Of a stretch of DNA of 64,000 nt, positions 12,801 to 22,448 are shown in pieces. A program made the translations under genes and the position numbers. Source of the DNA: Prunella strophiata (lineage: Eukaryota; Chordata; Aves; Passeriformes; Prunellidae); contig JAZBQD010000027.1 of assembly GCA_036583965.1 (NCBI GenBank), forward strand, positions 2,746,687-2,810,686, in the 5' to 3' direction. Positions within the stretch are counted from its first letter, which is position 1. Each line of letters opens with the position of its first letter. The notes beneath the pieces are model-generated. The model was not told where the DNA came from. It did not search any database and worked only from the letters and a program-made list of their open reading frames with translations.

Positions 12801-15800
12801 GAATAATTCTGGTGTGGCCGTGGCTCTCTGGATTTCAGACTCAGAGAAATTCAGAGTCCAGTTTTAAATTCACTTACAAATGATTGATTAGAAAAAATGT
12901 AACCAGCTAAGAAGAAGAACTGAAAGTACCACTTATCGATAATGTTTATGGTCTTGGTAATTAAATCAGCCACTCTGAAATAAATTCTGTAAAGCTGGTC
13001 ATTCCCATCCCAAGATTATAGGTATTAATAAGATACAGGAAAAAGGGAAAAATTATAGAAGGCAGGGCTGTAATAATGACCACTTAAACACAAGCATATA
13101 TCTGGAAACTCAATAGAGGAGAAGCACTTTAGGGCCCAAGAACTCTCTGTTCTCTCCTTCCTTTCTGATCACAAGCCACAAACACACTTAAAAATGTCCC
13201 AAGGAAGCAGCAGATACTCACATTTCCATTTGGAAGGGAAGGTAATGTGCTGACTGGCCAGCTCACGGGAGCTGGTGGAGCCTCCATGAATTCACACCTG
13301 GGCTCCCTTGCAACGATCATCCTGACAGAATTCCCACAGTTCCTCAGCACTTGGGCAACCTGCTCACTGCTCATCCCTTGCACGTTGGTCCCTCCAATCT
13401 GCAAGATGTGATCTCCTGTCTGCAGCCTCCCGTCCTTCAAACGCAAATAAAACGGCAAAAAGTGTTTCCAGTCCATCCATAAAATATCTGTTCCATCACA
13501 AAACTGAAACTCTGCAGGGGCATCTTCAGGGCCATGAGAACCAATGTGAGAAAATGCCAGGATAAATGACCACCATGGCAACATTTTAAATAACTCAAGG
13601 ACTCATTTGCACAGTTACGTGCTGTTTTTTTCCACTGTTTTGCTCATTTAGGAGAAAACAGGCAGCAACAATGTTTTATAATCTCACAGATTGTTGTGTG
13701 TTCTGTTTCACAGAATGCTCCTCATCAGGTAGGAGTTAGAATATAAGCACAGCATTTTGATTTAGGAGTTTTTACAGAGTTCTTCCCTCACACTTCTATA
13801 TTAGCCTGGCAACTTTTTTTTTCTCATGTGAAAAAATTTTTCTCATGTGCAAAAATTTTTCTCAGCTCCAACTTGAATGAGTAAATCCACTGAAGGTAAC
13901 AAGACTCCACACAATCCATTTTTTACCTGATAATTATGATTCATGATCTACATAATCACTCCCATCACAAGCAGGAACTTCTAGCACCAAATTCTCAGCT
14001 GGTATTGATCAGCACAGCTCCACCACCTTTGGTGCATTGATTTATACAGCAATCACAGAGTTGTTCCCAGAACCAACTCAAACTCATTTACAAACTCATC
14101 CAATTTTAACATGTACATGCCTCATTATTTCACATGTTCTTAATGATGTCTCATTCAGCTGAGAATGATGTGGTGAGTTCTTAGCTTACATGCTCCATTG
14201 GTAGCCAAAACACTTTATTCCTTACAGCAAAACAGGTGCTAGACAAAAATTAAAATATACTCATTTATACAATGCAGGTTCAGAGGGAGACAGCTGAGAA
14301 AAAGCCAATATTTTCCAGTACAACTCTCCAAATTTCCAGCTTTTATTCCATCTTGTACTAGAGGAAGTACTTTTGCCTCTCTCTTTTGTCTGCAGGGGTT
14401 CTGGTCCTCAGATAGTTTAGCTTATCAGGACCAAATTTGCTTGAAAAATCTGAATCTGCTTTGTTACTGCAAGTGTTCTAGTCCTGAAATGCAGCAACAC
14501 TCAGCATTGAGTCTCTAAAGACAAACAATCAGAGGTGCAAACTGTGCCTGTGCAACTTCAGAAGGCTTTGCAACAAACCTAAGTGTCTCCTTGAACTGGT
14601 CAGGCTGCAAGGCAGGGATCAAACATCCCCTTCACTGAAAGCCACTGAAAATAGGACATTTTCAAACTCTAAACTGAGTCTTACATTGCAGTGACTTTGG
14701 GAAGGCAGACTTTCTTGCTTGACAGTTCACTTCAAGAGTTTGTCCCTATGGATGTTGCAAAATGTGCCAGATTCTACAGAGTATTTGTCCTGTGCCAGAC
14801 TGATCAAAGGCTGAAAATACCAAATATCAGGCAACTTTTCAGGATTTTTGCATGTTCAACAATGTCACAAAAGCCAAATCTTGTCTGAGGAACAACTTAA
14901 TTTATATCAGGTGCTGACTTTTTCTTCAATCATACCTTCAACCTTTATTTATTTATAAAGCACTGTGTTGGCATTCAGACTTTGATGCTACCAGCTTCCT
15001 TTTGTTTAAGTAGTATTAGTTTATTTTAAGACTGTCAAAAGCAGTTAATTATACTTTGCAATCAAACAAGAAGTGACATAATATAACAAATTACCCGATC
15101 TGCTAATCCCCCAGGAACAATTGTTCTTACAACTACTCCACTTGACTTTCCTCCTACAATTCCAAAGCCTAATCCTGAGCCATCGTTAATCAGCTCAACG
15201 TCTTCAATGTGGCCCCAGTGAATCTGCAATTAATAAAAACAGGAGATTTTAATTTCGGACCGTCATTAGCGTTTCTCGCTTTCACGTGCAGCAGGAACGA
15301 GGAGAATTAATCAGAGCAGTTTTCTGCCTCCACCCCACATGCTGGAGATCTGTGGGATTTTGTTCACTCAGCTCCATTTCCTCATAAACACGCAGTGGGA
15401 TTTCTCATCTGTTTTTAAACACGCATTTCTGTCCTCCACTCTCAGGGTAACAGGATACTAGGAAAAAGCTTGACTAAGAAAAAGCAATTTTAAGGTTTTC
15501 CTGCCAAAATGAAAAGCATCCTTTTGGTTTTTCATAAATCCAGAGCACTGCAAACAAGAGGGAAAAACAGAGGCAAGGAGCTTGCACTGGCCCAGTTTTC
15601 ACTCAGCCTTGCCCAAATTCTTATTTCTGTTATTTCACTTACACACTCTGAACACCCCCATTCAGCACTGAATTAATAGCACAGCACAATATTCTGCCAT
15701 ACTGGATTGGAAGCAAATTTTCTAAGCTACGCTCTACCATGACCTTATGTTCTACAAGACAATCTGAAAATAACAAAGCTGTTAAGCAACCCAAACCCAG

Positions 15801-18800
15801 CCAATGTTTCTGTCAGATTAATATCTCATACAGGCCCAAATGGAGCAAAGTAGGCAGATTTAAGTCTTCTGCGAATAAAGGATTTATTAGCATACTGAAA
15901 ATCTTTGCCAAAGCCAGTTAAATATCATAAAAGAAGTTTAAAGACCCCCTGCAGAGATATATATTTGTATTTTATTTTGTTAGTCTGTTCAGTGCAGATC
16001 TTTCAATGAAAAAGCAGTTAAAATTTAATTCTTTAAAATTTTCAGTGCAATAAACAATATTGATTATCCACTAAAACCTTCAGATTTCACTACCTCTGTA
16101 ATAATCATGAGGGAAATAATTGCTAAGAATAAGGAAAAACACTGCTTTTACCCAGATTTTCATCAGAATCTACTAGCATCATAAATTCAGATTCCAATAC
16201 TGCAATCCCTGGATTTGGGTGTGCAGTTTGACCAAATTCAGGGAAGCCACCTGGACCATATGGGTGGAACACAGATGGAAGTTCAGCCCTGGTTTATTAC
16301 ATGTCCCAGTGACAAGCTCTCCTTTGTCACAAAAACAAAAGGTTTCCCAGTCACTGATATTTGCAGATGGAAAAAGAAAAAAAAACAAACAAACTAAAAC
16401 AAAACAAAAAAACCAAGCTGATAAATAAACAGGGATTGAGAGGTTCTTTACCAGATAAATTGTGTTTGTTTTTTAAAACAAAGACAAGGATTTTTGGTGT
16501 GAGCAGTGCCAGTTTAAATTGGTTGGGCTGTTTCAAGCAGTGCTCATAGCAGGTTATGTTTACTCTTTTAAGAGATAATCAGAGCATCTTTAATTGCTGA
16601 GAACAAGTAGGTTTCAGCTGGGTATTGTCATAAAATGCTTCATCCAGCCTGTGCTGAACAGACCCTGCTGATAAGAATATGGTGATCTACCAAAGTTTCT
16701 GCTATCCCATAAAAACCCAGGATCTGTTTTATAACAACTCCACACAGCTTTGCAATGGAAGCTCTATGCTTACTGCACAGCGAGTCTAAGTGAAATGTCA
16801 TCACACAGAAAATCTGATTAAAGGAAAAAATCCCTCTATGTAAAATCTGCTAACACAAACACTTAAGAGCCACGGGGGAAAAAAAAAAAAAGATACAGCC
16901 CAGGTCGAAATCTGATTTTGACAGTATTACAAGAACTCACAGTCTCAGGTGGATTTACATCACTTAATAAGGCAGTTCTGCTGTTCCCTTGAAGTGGCTC
17001 CCGAGCCACCACCAGATGCAGGGATCCTGTGGATTGCTGGAGGAGGGCAATGGCGTGCTGATGGGAAATGTTCTGATCCAATGGCGTGCAATTAATGGCC
17101 AGTATGTGGTCATTTTCCCTCAGCCTTTGATCCCTTAACAAAACATTGAAAGCAATTTTTTAATGCAGCACAGTGACTTCACATCAGGCTCCTGTAACTG
17201 AAATGTGAACAGGCAAAACAGGCAGTTGTGCAAGGTTAAATGTTTATGTGCTTTAAAAATCTGCTTATTGGGGTGCCTTCACCAGCTTACACACTCCACT
17301 CCATCCACACTGTTCCAAACTGCCCAGCCACATTTTGTTCCAGCTTTGTCATGGTACAGAAATTTGCCCACTTCTTTACTTTGCTTCTATTCAAAATTTA
17401 ATTGCAATTCCCTTATCCTTTCTTGATGATACTGAACTACAAAGCAGAAAAAAGTATTTTTGTAGTTACACAATGAACTAGGAACTATTCTTCATTATGT
17501 TTAGCACTACACAATGCCATCTCTAAGAACCCACAACTCAGGCTTTGATGCTGTTTTGTATCACTATTTATTCTAAAGATTGATGCGCTGCATATTTATA
17601 TTTTACTTAAAATTTATAGTGTCAAGCTTCAGACATGAAACTTTCTTGGAGCAACACGCAGCTCAGTTGCTACCTTGAGATAATATAAATTTCACAGTTA
17701 ATTCACCCCAGTGATGAATTTAGATTTGTGACAAGAGAGAAACCATCACTCATCTCCTTTGTTAAATATTCATTCTGAGCACGAGACCAAACTGTTACAT
17801 AGACAGACACTGCCTTCAAAGCTCTGTAGGAATCCAAAAAAGTCTCCAGGAGATCTTGTCTCAGAAGCAAAACGGGAAGCATGCTGGGGAAATTTATAAA
17901 CTCCCAAACAATATAACTGCACATCTTAACTAAGGCATTTGAAACCTCCTTTTTATCGTGCCATGTTTAAGATGTTTCCCAGAAATCACTTTCTTCGAGC
18001 ACTAACCATATTTCAGATTCTCTCATCAAAGAAAGTGAGCAGCAGGTCATCAAATCCTAAAGTGAGATATTCACCCTCCTTTGACATCCGGATCAGTCCA
18101 TCTGTCTCCACTCTGAAAGAGCCTTAATATGCTTTTCTTTAAGTGTTCTCTGGTGTGTTCTCTGCGGGCCCATCGCCATTATCATTCCAACCTCTCCCCA
18201 CTCTTTTTGTCATCCTGTGTTGGCACTTCCTGACATGTGTTATTTAAAAAAAGTGACACCAATGACTTGAAATCTAGACACATTTTTCTTGAGACATAAT
18301 TCCAAGCACTGCGTTTGTCTCATGCCAACTCTTGTGGTTTTACAATCGCATTTTATTTTTAAAGGATTGCTCTGTCTTTTGTTGTTGGGTGAAAACCCAC
18401 AGACAATACAGGAAGAAACTGCCTGAAGCCTCGATTCTATGATGACATCTGTGCAGGGATCTGTTGGAAGGAGTGGATCTAAATTTACACAGGAAACAAA
18501 CAGTAAAATCAACTATAAATAGGGCATTGTCAGAGGCACATAAATAAAGGGAAAAAAAAAAAAACCTTTCAGGGACACAATGTATAAAAATTAAAACGGA
18601 ATCTAATTTTTATTTTCTTTGTATTCTTTTCTGAGTTTTCTTTTGTTTTTTTAATCAGGACTCAAGATTCTCTAAAGTGAGTCATGATTTCTGGAAATTC
18701 CATTTATGAATGGCTTGGATATTTAAAACTCATCTGAAAACCTGATCCTCAAAACATGAGTCCCTTTCAGCTGAAAAGCCAGAATTCAAGATAGCACCAC

Positions 18801-21800
18801 CAAAATATGTCACCAGATAACCCAGACAAACATGTTATTCTGATTGAGTTTTCAGTGTGAAGGTCATGATTTTTTCCTTCACTGGAAAATACAATTTTCC
18901 AACACAATTATGAAGATCTCACCTGTCAGCTATGCTTCCTGGCTGGACTTCCTTTACAAAGATACCAACTTCTCCCAGGCTGGGATTCTTAAGGGCAACC
19001 ACACTAAATCCAAGCCCTCCAACAGAAGGTTTATCAATTGTTATTGATTCTATTTGTCTTCCCTAATAAAACAGAAGATAAAATGATTTACTAATTTGCA
19101 ATGCAACAGAAAGAGCTAGTTTAAAATTTATGAACACTGAGAGAATTATTCTCCTCCTAAGACTAAGCAAAGGCAAAATACTGAATATGTTATTTCTATA
19201 AAAGCTCCTCCATTTATTATTTTTAATATGGCAATGTATTGGATATGCAAGCACTCTGAGGTTCTGAAAGCTCAGGGAATTTAAGAGCTGCTTTCACACT
19301 TCATTCACATTATGAGATGAATTCCAAACTGGATGAAAACTATGAACGAAGTGCTGTCTAGAGCAATATATTTGGGATTTCTGGAAATGCTGTATAGCTA
19401 AACTAAATTACTTGTCTTTTGGCTCCCCTTGCTTTTAATGCTGATTTTTAGGTGTGCATTCAAAAGGCTGCAGCTTTTAAATAAAGAAATTAATTTCCTC
19501 CCCCTCCCTGCAGCTTCACACTTAATGCTAAAAAAAGTTTGCCTTTGAAACTGCCTGTTTTTCAGTTCTAGTACAAAATTGCTGGGGTTGTTTACTGGGA
19601 AATATTACTGGGAGAATGCACTGCTATCACAGCTCTTTTATTCCAAATAATGTGCAGCCTTTACTGCTAAATCTTATCTCTGATGAGTTAATGACACACT
19701 AATGAGAAGAGTAATGCTCAAAATATTACAGCTACATTAAGGTAGTCAATTAGCAACAGTTACTTAATATAGAAAGGCATGACTAAGCAATTAAATTAAT
19801 GGTTCAAAATAACAGAGAACAATGCATCTGTGGTATAAATGCCAATCCCAAATGTGTGGATGTCTGCACCTGTACAAATTCTTAGGGAATTTGGTACATC
19901 TGCATCTGCCTGGCAAAGTTAAGACATACTAAATAAAGAGTTAAATAAAATATTACATGCTAGTTTTTTTAATCCTTTGCACTGTTCATAAAGTTGGTAC
20001 ATTTCCAATTTAAAATGTACTTGATAAACAAGTGGCTCCATCAAAACAAGTTTCTGCTGAAAATGTCCATTTTCAATTAAGTGTCATCAAATACCAGAAA
20101 TGTTTTCTGGCAGCTGAAACTTCCTTACTACATTGGTGTGTTTGGTAGAAAGTAAAACAGAAAATTGGCAATGGAAGCTAAAAAAACAAAACAAGGCACC
20201 TAGCCACTTCCTATTGCTGACATTATCTTCCAGAGGGGAAAGTTCTCAACACTTCTACTGTCTCCTGGTTAGGAGGCACCACTGCTTCCAGACACACAAC
20301 AAAAAAAAAAACAGCGTGAAATGCCCCAAAATGAAAAAAAAAGTTTGGTTCACTAAACCTTAGAGCCTTACCTTTGCCATTTGCTGGATGATCATGTTAA
20401 ATTCATTAACTGCCAGGTTTGGAGTGAAGGCTGATGCTCTGGGTCCAGGTGAAGTGCAAGGTGTCCCAGCAGTGACTGATTTGTCAGCAAACACCAACAG
20501 CCCCCTCTTGGTAAAATCAAAATCCACCGAGCGGTCAGGAGGCATGTAATTGAGCTGTTGAAAATGAACAGAGGTGTGGAAAAGCTACTGGAAACAAAAG
20601 AAGGGTTTTCCACAAATACCATTTTATGTGCAGGCTGCCAAAGGAGCAAAGAAACCTGTGTTCATGTATGCCCATTCACACAAATACACTCACATGTATA
20701 AATCAGCATGTGTTAAGATATAATCTATAACCAAGCTACCATATCAAATTTAAACTGTTTTTCAGGAGTTCCCTGAATGTTTCAGCTGTGTTTTACTCCT
20801 CTCATTTTTCTCTGTTTCTTTCATGCTTCTCCCCATGCTCCTTATCACCCTGGTATTCCAGAAACAACACATGCAAAAGCACCAAACACTAAAGAGGCTC
20901 TCAAGCACTGCTGCAACTGTTAGGGAAACCTACACAGAATTTTGGCAAAAAAATTCAAGTATTTTGAGTCATTCAGGAGCCTGAGGCCTGGTTTGTATTA
21001 TCCCCTCCCCAAGGAGAGCCTAGGGTACAAACTACCACTGAACATGTTATCTCTGCTGGAACTTGCACTTCTAGTCCTCACTGATAATGAAGAAATGAAA
21101 AATATTCCCAGTGTGACAAAAGAAGCTGGAAAATCCCACCCTGAATAAAGCTGCCCATGCTTAAACAGAATTTCAAGAAAACCTAAATTTTCCAGATATG
21201 AGAATTCTGACCTTACAAATACAAACCCCACTATGTCACAGTCACTTCTTGGATACATCTGCATTTTCATACATTTTTTTAATAGCCTGCAGACCTGCAT
21301 CCAAGCCTTGGAAGGAAGGGATGCAGCACCTGTGGGACCTTAGGAAGGAGGGATAATGAATGGCACAGCCACCACCAGGCCAGCCAGGCAGGAAAACACC
21401 TGCAATACACCTGGCAAAGGAACAACCTTGTCCCCCTGACTGCCACCCTGCTGGTCACTCCCTGGTTTTCAGTTTGCTGATGATTTTAACTTAACTGCAG
21501 GGTGAGACCTGTCCATGCCCATGTCCACAAAATCAAGTGTCACTTGGCTTTACAAACCAAACCACAGAAGTTCCAACCTCTGCTGAAGCCAAGTCATTTT
21601 AAAATTCACTTGGGTACAGCTGCCAGCAAATATTCAGGCTGGGTTTTCTACACTTTACTTGCCAAAGCAGGTTAAGCACTCTTGTAAAAATTAGCAGGAA
21701 CTAAGTGATGCTATCTTTTGGGGAGAAAAAATGCTGCCAGTGAGCTGATAAACAGCACTTAGCTTCAGTGAAAAACAAAGGATCCCAGTTCCAACACTGC

Positions 21801-22378
21801 TCAGGACTCCAAACACTGGAGCTGATGCCTTTTGCAGATGTTTTTTTCCAACACAACCCCGCCTGTCCTGCATCCCTTTCAAAGCACGCTTGCCCCATGA
21901 CCTCCTGGTTGCAAAACCACTTCTTCATTTCAGCAGTGCCTCTGCAGACACCAGCTCCACAGAAGAAAAAAAAGGCCCAACACTCACTAGCACCACGTTA
22001 CAGCTTATTAATGAGAGCGCCCTCGTTAACACACGCCCACACATCCCCATCCAAGTTCCACTCACCCAGAGTTATCATCACACCAACAGCAGTAATTTTA
22101 CACTCACTTGTTCCTTCAGCTGCTTGATGGACTGCTGGAGAGTCAGGATCTGGTTGAACAAGGGGCTCCTGAGGGTGTTCCTTAGGACAGCCAGGTTCTC
22201 CTGGTGCTGGGAATCCCTCCTCTCCTGCAGCTTTGCCTGCAGCCGATCCAGGACCTGCAGCACCTGCTGCTGATCTGCACCACAAACAAGTCCAGGTGAG
22301 CAATGGAGCTTCTCTGCTCAGTGCTCAGCAAAAGGAATCATTTTCAGACCACCTACCTGCTGCTGGATTTTCGGGCAT
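838..22378 (-). CDS. PATJ: PATJ (INADL) multi-PDZ Crumbs-complex scaffold, N-terminal 583 codons, gene continues past the left edge
   Basis: Fourteen coding exons on the minus strand join with consistent phase: 22357-22378, 22108-22274, 20372-20554, 18923-19062, 16941-17133, 15095-15223, 13222-13434, 11248-11352, 10407-10506, 9548-9639, 8159-8291, 7708-7845, 3239-3315 and 838-894, in transcript order. All introns are GT-AG. The product starts MPENPAAD, followed by an L27 domain (about residues 9-62), PDZ1 (about 127-216, loop GLGF at 140-143), PDZ2 (about 243-321, GLGF at 252-255), PDZ3 (about 393-482, SLGI at 403-406) and a charged linker to residue 583. Known family role: PATJ binds PALS1 through L27 and tight-junction proteins through its PDZ domains, at the apical junction of epithelial cells. 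Mammalian PATJ has ten PDZ domains, so most of the gene lies to the left of the window. Identity rests on recalled similarity to human PATJ across every exon; MPDZ (MUPP1) is the alternative paralogue, but the N-terminus and L27 fit PATJ better. Confidence 0.95.
895..3238 (-). other. PATJ intron between exons 14 and 15
   Basis: The only recognisable element is a short CR1 3' end at 1524-1590. The rest is unique AT-rich sequence with no supported exon. Confidence 0.7.
1524..1590 (-). mobile_element. CR1 LINE 3' fragment
   Basis: Begins AATCATAGAATGG, then TTTGGGTTGGAAGAGATC and the TTAAAGATCATTTAGTTCC block, the reverse complement of the CR1 3' end. Only about 65 bases remain. Confidence 0.85.
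3239..3315 (-). CDS. PATJ: PATJ exon 14: conserved motif before PDZ4
   Basis: Acceptor ATACTTAG, donor GTTATG/GTATGT, 77 bases (phase 1 in, 0 out), up to residue 564. It encodes [18 protein letters not shown]; human reads ELKSRWENLLGPDYEVM. This is a strongly conserved linker segment found in both PATJ and MPDZ. Confidence 0.94.
3316..7707 (-). other. PATJ intron between exons 13 and 14
   Basis: A 4.4 kb intron. I looked for a further linker exon and found none with acceptable splice sites; the flanking phases (1 and 1) already agree without one. It contains a CR1 3' remnant near 7074. The open frame at 4190-4591 on the plus strand has no support as a gene. Confidence 0.65.
7074..7127 (-). 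mobile_element. CR1-like 3' remnant
   Basis: ATCACAGAATCATTAAGG, followed by GGAAAAGATCTCTCAGATC and GTCGAGTCCAGCC, resembles the 3' end of an older CR1 subfamily. It is short and diverged, and its extent to the right is unclear. Confidence 0.6.
7708..7845 (-). CDS. PATJ: PATJ exon 13: charged linker between PDZ3 and PDZ4
   Basis: Acceptor TTTCACAG, donor AAGCAG/GTAGAT, 138 bases, phase 1 on both sides, residues about 493-538. It encodes [16 protein letters not shown] and then a lysine, glutamate and glutamine rich stretch. It aligns loosely with the human linker PALFLTGAVETET. The only evidence besides the splice sites is this weak alignment and exact phase agreement with exons 12 and 14. 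Confidence 0.8.
7923..7944. repeat. 22-base T homopolymer
   Basis: A plain T run in the PATJ intron upstream (minus-strand sense) of exon 13, 78 bases from that exon. On the transcript it reads as A, so it is not a pyrimidine tract. Confidence 0.95.
8159..8291 (-). CDS. PATJ: PATJ exon 12: end of PDZ3
   Basis: Acceptor TTTTAG, donor CTTCAG/GTAGAG, 133 bases (phase 0 in, 1 out), residues 449 to 492. It encodes [20 protein letters not shown] and closes the domain with RLTLLRRK. A serine-rich linker follows ([12 protein letters not shown]). Confidence 0.94.
9548..9639 (-). CDS. PATJ: PATJ exon 11: middle of PDZ3
   Basis: Acceptor TCCCTAG, donor GTTGCT/GTAAGT, 92 bases (phase 1 in, 0 out), residues 418-448. 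It encodes [17 protein letters not shown] and [12 protein letters not shown], the second half of the PDZ beta-sheet. The human exon reads [17 protein letters not shown]. Confidence 0.94.
10407..10506 (-). CDS. PATJ: PATJ exon 10: start of PDZ3
   Basis: Acceptor TATTTATAG, donor GATGTAG/GTGAGT, 100 bases (phase 0 in, 1 out), residues 385-418. It encodes [20 protein letters not shown] and then IVGYAGT, matching human [25 protein letters not shown]. The carboxylate loop is SLGI at 403-406, a normal variant. Confidence 0.94.
11248..11352 (-). CDS. PATJ: PATJ exon 9: 35-codon linker exon between PDZ2 and PDZ3
   Basis: 105 bases in phase 0 on both sides, residues 350-384, with an acidic stretch [13 protein letters not shown]. 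The acceptor is tandem: TTCCAG/CAG/GAG, so the exon can start at 11352 or 11349. The donor CCAG/GTACTG is weak. As I recall human PATJ, it passes straight from the proline-rich linker to the SLFETYNVEL region that corresponds to exon 10, so this exon looks like an addition or an optional cassette. Skipping it keeps the frame. Support is splice sites, phase and open frame, not domain homology. Confidence 0.68.
13222..13434 (-). CDS. PATJ: PATJ exon 8: second half of PDZ2 and linker
   Basis: Acceptor GTTTGAAG, donor GGAAAT/GTGAGT, 213 bases in phase 0, residues 279-349. It starts [20 protein letters not shown] and ends PDZ2 with MIVAREP. It continues into a proline-rich linker ([16 protein letters not shown]) similar in composition to the human one. 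Confidence 0.95.
15095..15223 (-). CDS. PATJ: PATJ exon 7: first half of PDZ2
   Basis: Acceptor AATTGCAG, donor GATCGG/GTAATT, 129 bases in phase 0, residues 236-278. It encodes [17 protein letters not shown] and [11 protein letters not shown], as in human PATJ. The carboxylate loop is GLGF at 252-255. The donor lacks the usual G at +5 and ranks as fairly weak. Confidence 0.95.
16941..17133 (-). CDS. PATJ: PATJ exon 6: second half of PDZ1 and linker to PDZ2
   Basis: Acceptor TTGTTAAG, donor GAGACT/GTGAGT, 193 bases (phase 2 in, 0 out), residues 171-235. It encodes [19 protein letters not shown] and finishes PDZ1 with LVVAREP. Histidine at about residue 195 starts helix alpha-B, the position expected for class I C-terminal ligands (S/T-x-hydrophobic). 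Nearly every residue in the domain half matches the human exon. Confidence 0.96.
18923..19062 (-). CDS. PATJ: PATJ exon 5: first half of PDZ1
   Basis: Acceptor TTTATTAG, donor GACAG/GTGAGA, 140 bases (phase 0 in, 2 out), residues 125 to 171. It reads [19 protein letters not shown] and then the second and third PDZ strands ([15 protein letters not shown]). GLGF at residues 140-143 is the carboxylate-binding loop, intact and of canonical sequence. Confidence 0.96.
20372..20554 (-). CDS. PATJ: PATJ exon 4: linker between L27 and PDZ1
   Basis: Acceptor TTCAACAG, donor GCAAAG/GTAAGG, 183 bases, in phase 0 on both sides, residues 64-124. It encodes [12 protein letters not shown] (human NFDFSRKGLLVF) and ends MIIQQMAK, just before PDZ1. 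It has no catalytic or known binding motif. The middle of the exon (threonine, proline and serine rich) is more diverged from human than its ends. Confidence 0.93.
22108..22274 (-). CDS. PATJ: PATJ exon 3: L27 domain
   Basis: Acceptor GTGCAG, donor GAACAA/GTGAGT, 167 bases (phase 1 in, 0 out), residues 8-63. The peptide includes [13 protein letters not shown] and [17 protein letters not shown], nearly the same as human PATJ. L27 domains form helical heterotetramers; this one is the PALS1 (MPP5) binding module that recruits PATJ to the Crumbs complex. Confidence 0.96.
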
Positions 22379-22416
22379 GTTGAGGAGTGTTTTTGGAATT
22401 GATCAGAATAACCTGG
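22357..22416 (-). CDS. PATJ: PATJ exon 2: end of 5' UTR and start codon
   Basis: The coding part is 22357-22378 (ATG at 22378-22376, residues 1-7 MPENPAA plus one base), then donor GCAG/GTAGGT. The human protein begins MPENPATD. The context has A at -3, and an in-frame TGA lies nine codons upstream, which fixes the start. The acceptor is AACTCAG at 22417-22423, preceded directly by a run of 25 T on the minus strand (22424-22448), an extreme homopolymer polypyrimidine tract. The exon's 5' boundary at 22416 is inferred from that acceptor. Confidence 0.88.
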
Positions 22417-22423
22417 CTGAGTT

Positions 22424-22448
22424 AAAAAAAAAAAAAAAAAAAAAAAAA
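22424..22448. repeat. 25-base A homopolymer (T on the transcribed PATJ strand)
   Basis: A perfect run of A on the plus strand, only eight bases from the inferred 5' end of PATJ exon 2. In the minus-strand transcript it is a U25 tract serving as the polypyrimidine tract of that acceptor. Such runs change length easily. Confidence 0.95.

Larger units (their letters stand above)
7846..22107 (-). other. PATJ introns between exons 3 and 13
   Basis: The introns here run from 0.7 kb (exon 9 to 10) to 2.2 kb (exon 5 to 6), with lengths typical of a bird. They hold scattered homopolymers, including a 22-base T run at 7923-7944, but no CR1 copy that I could recognise. No other gene is supported on either strand. 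Confidence 0.7.
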
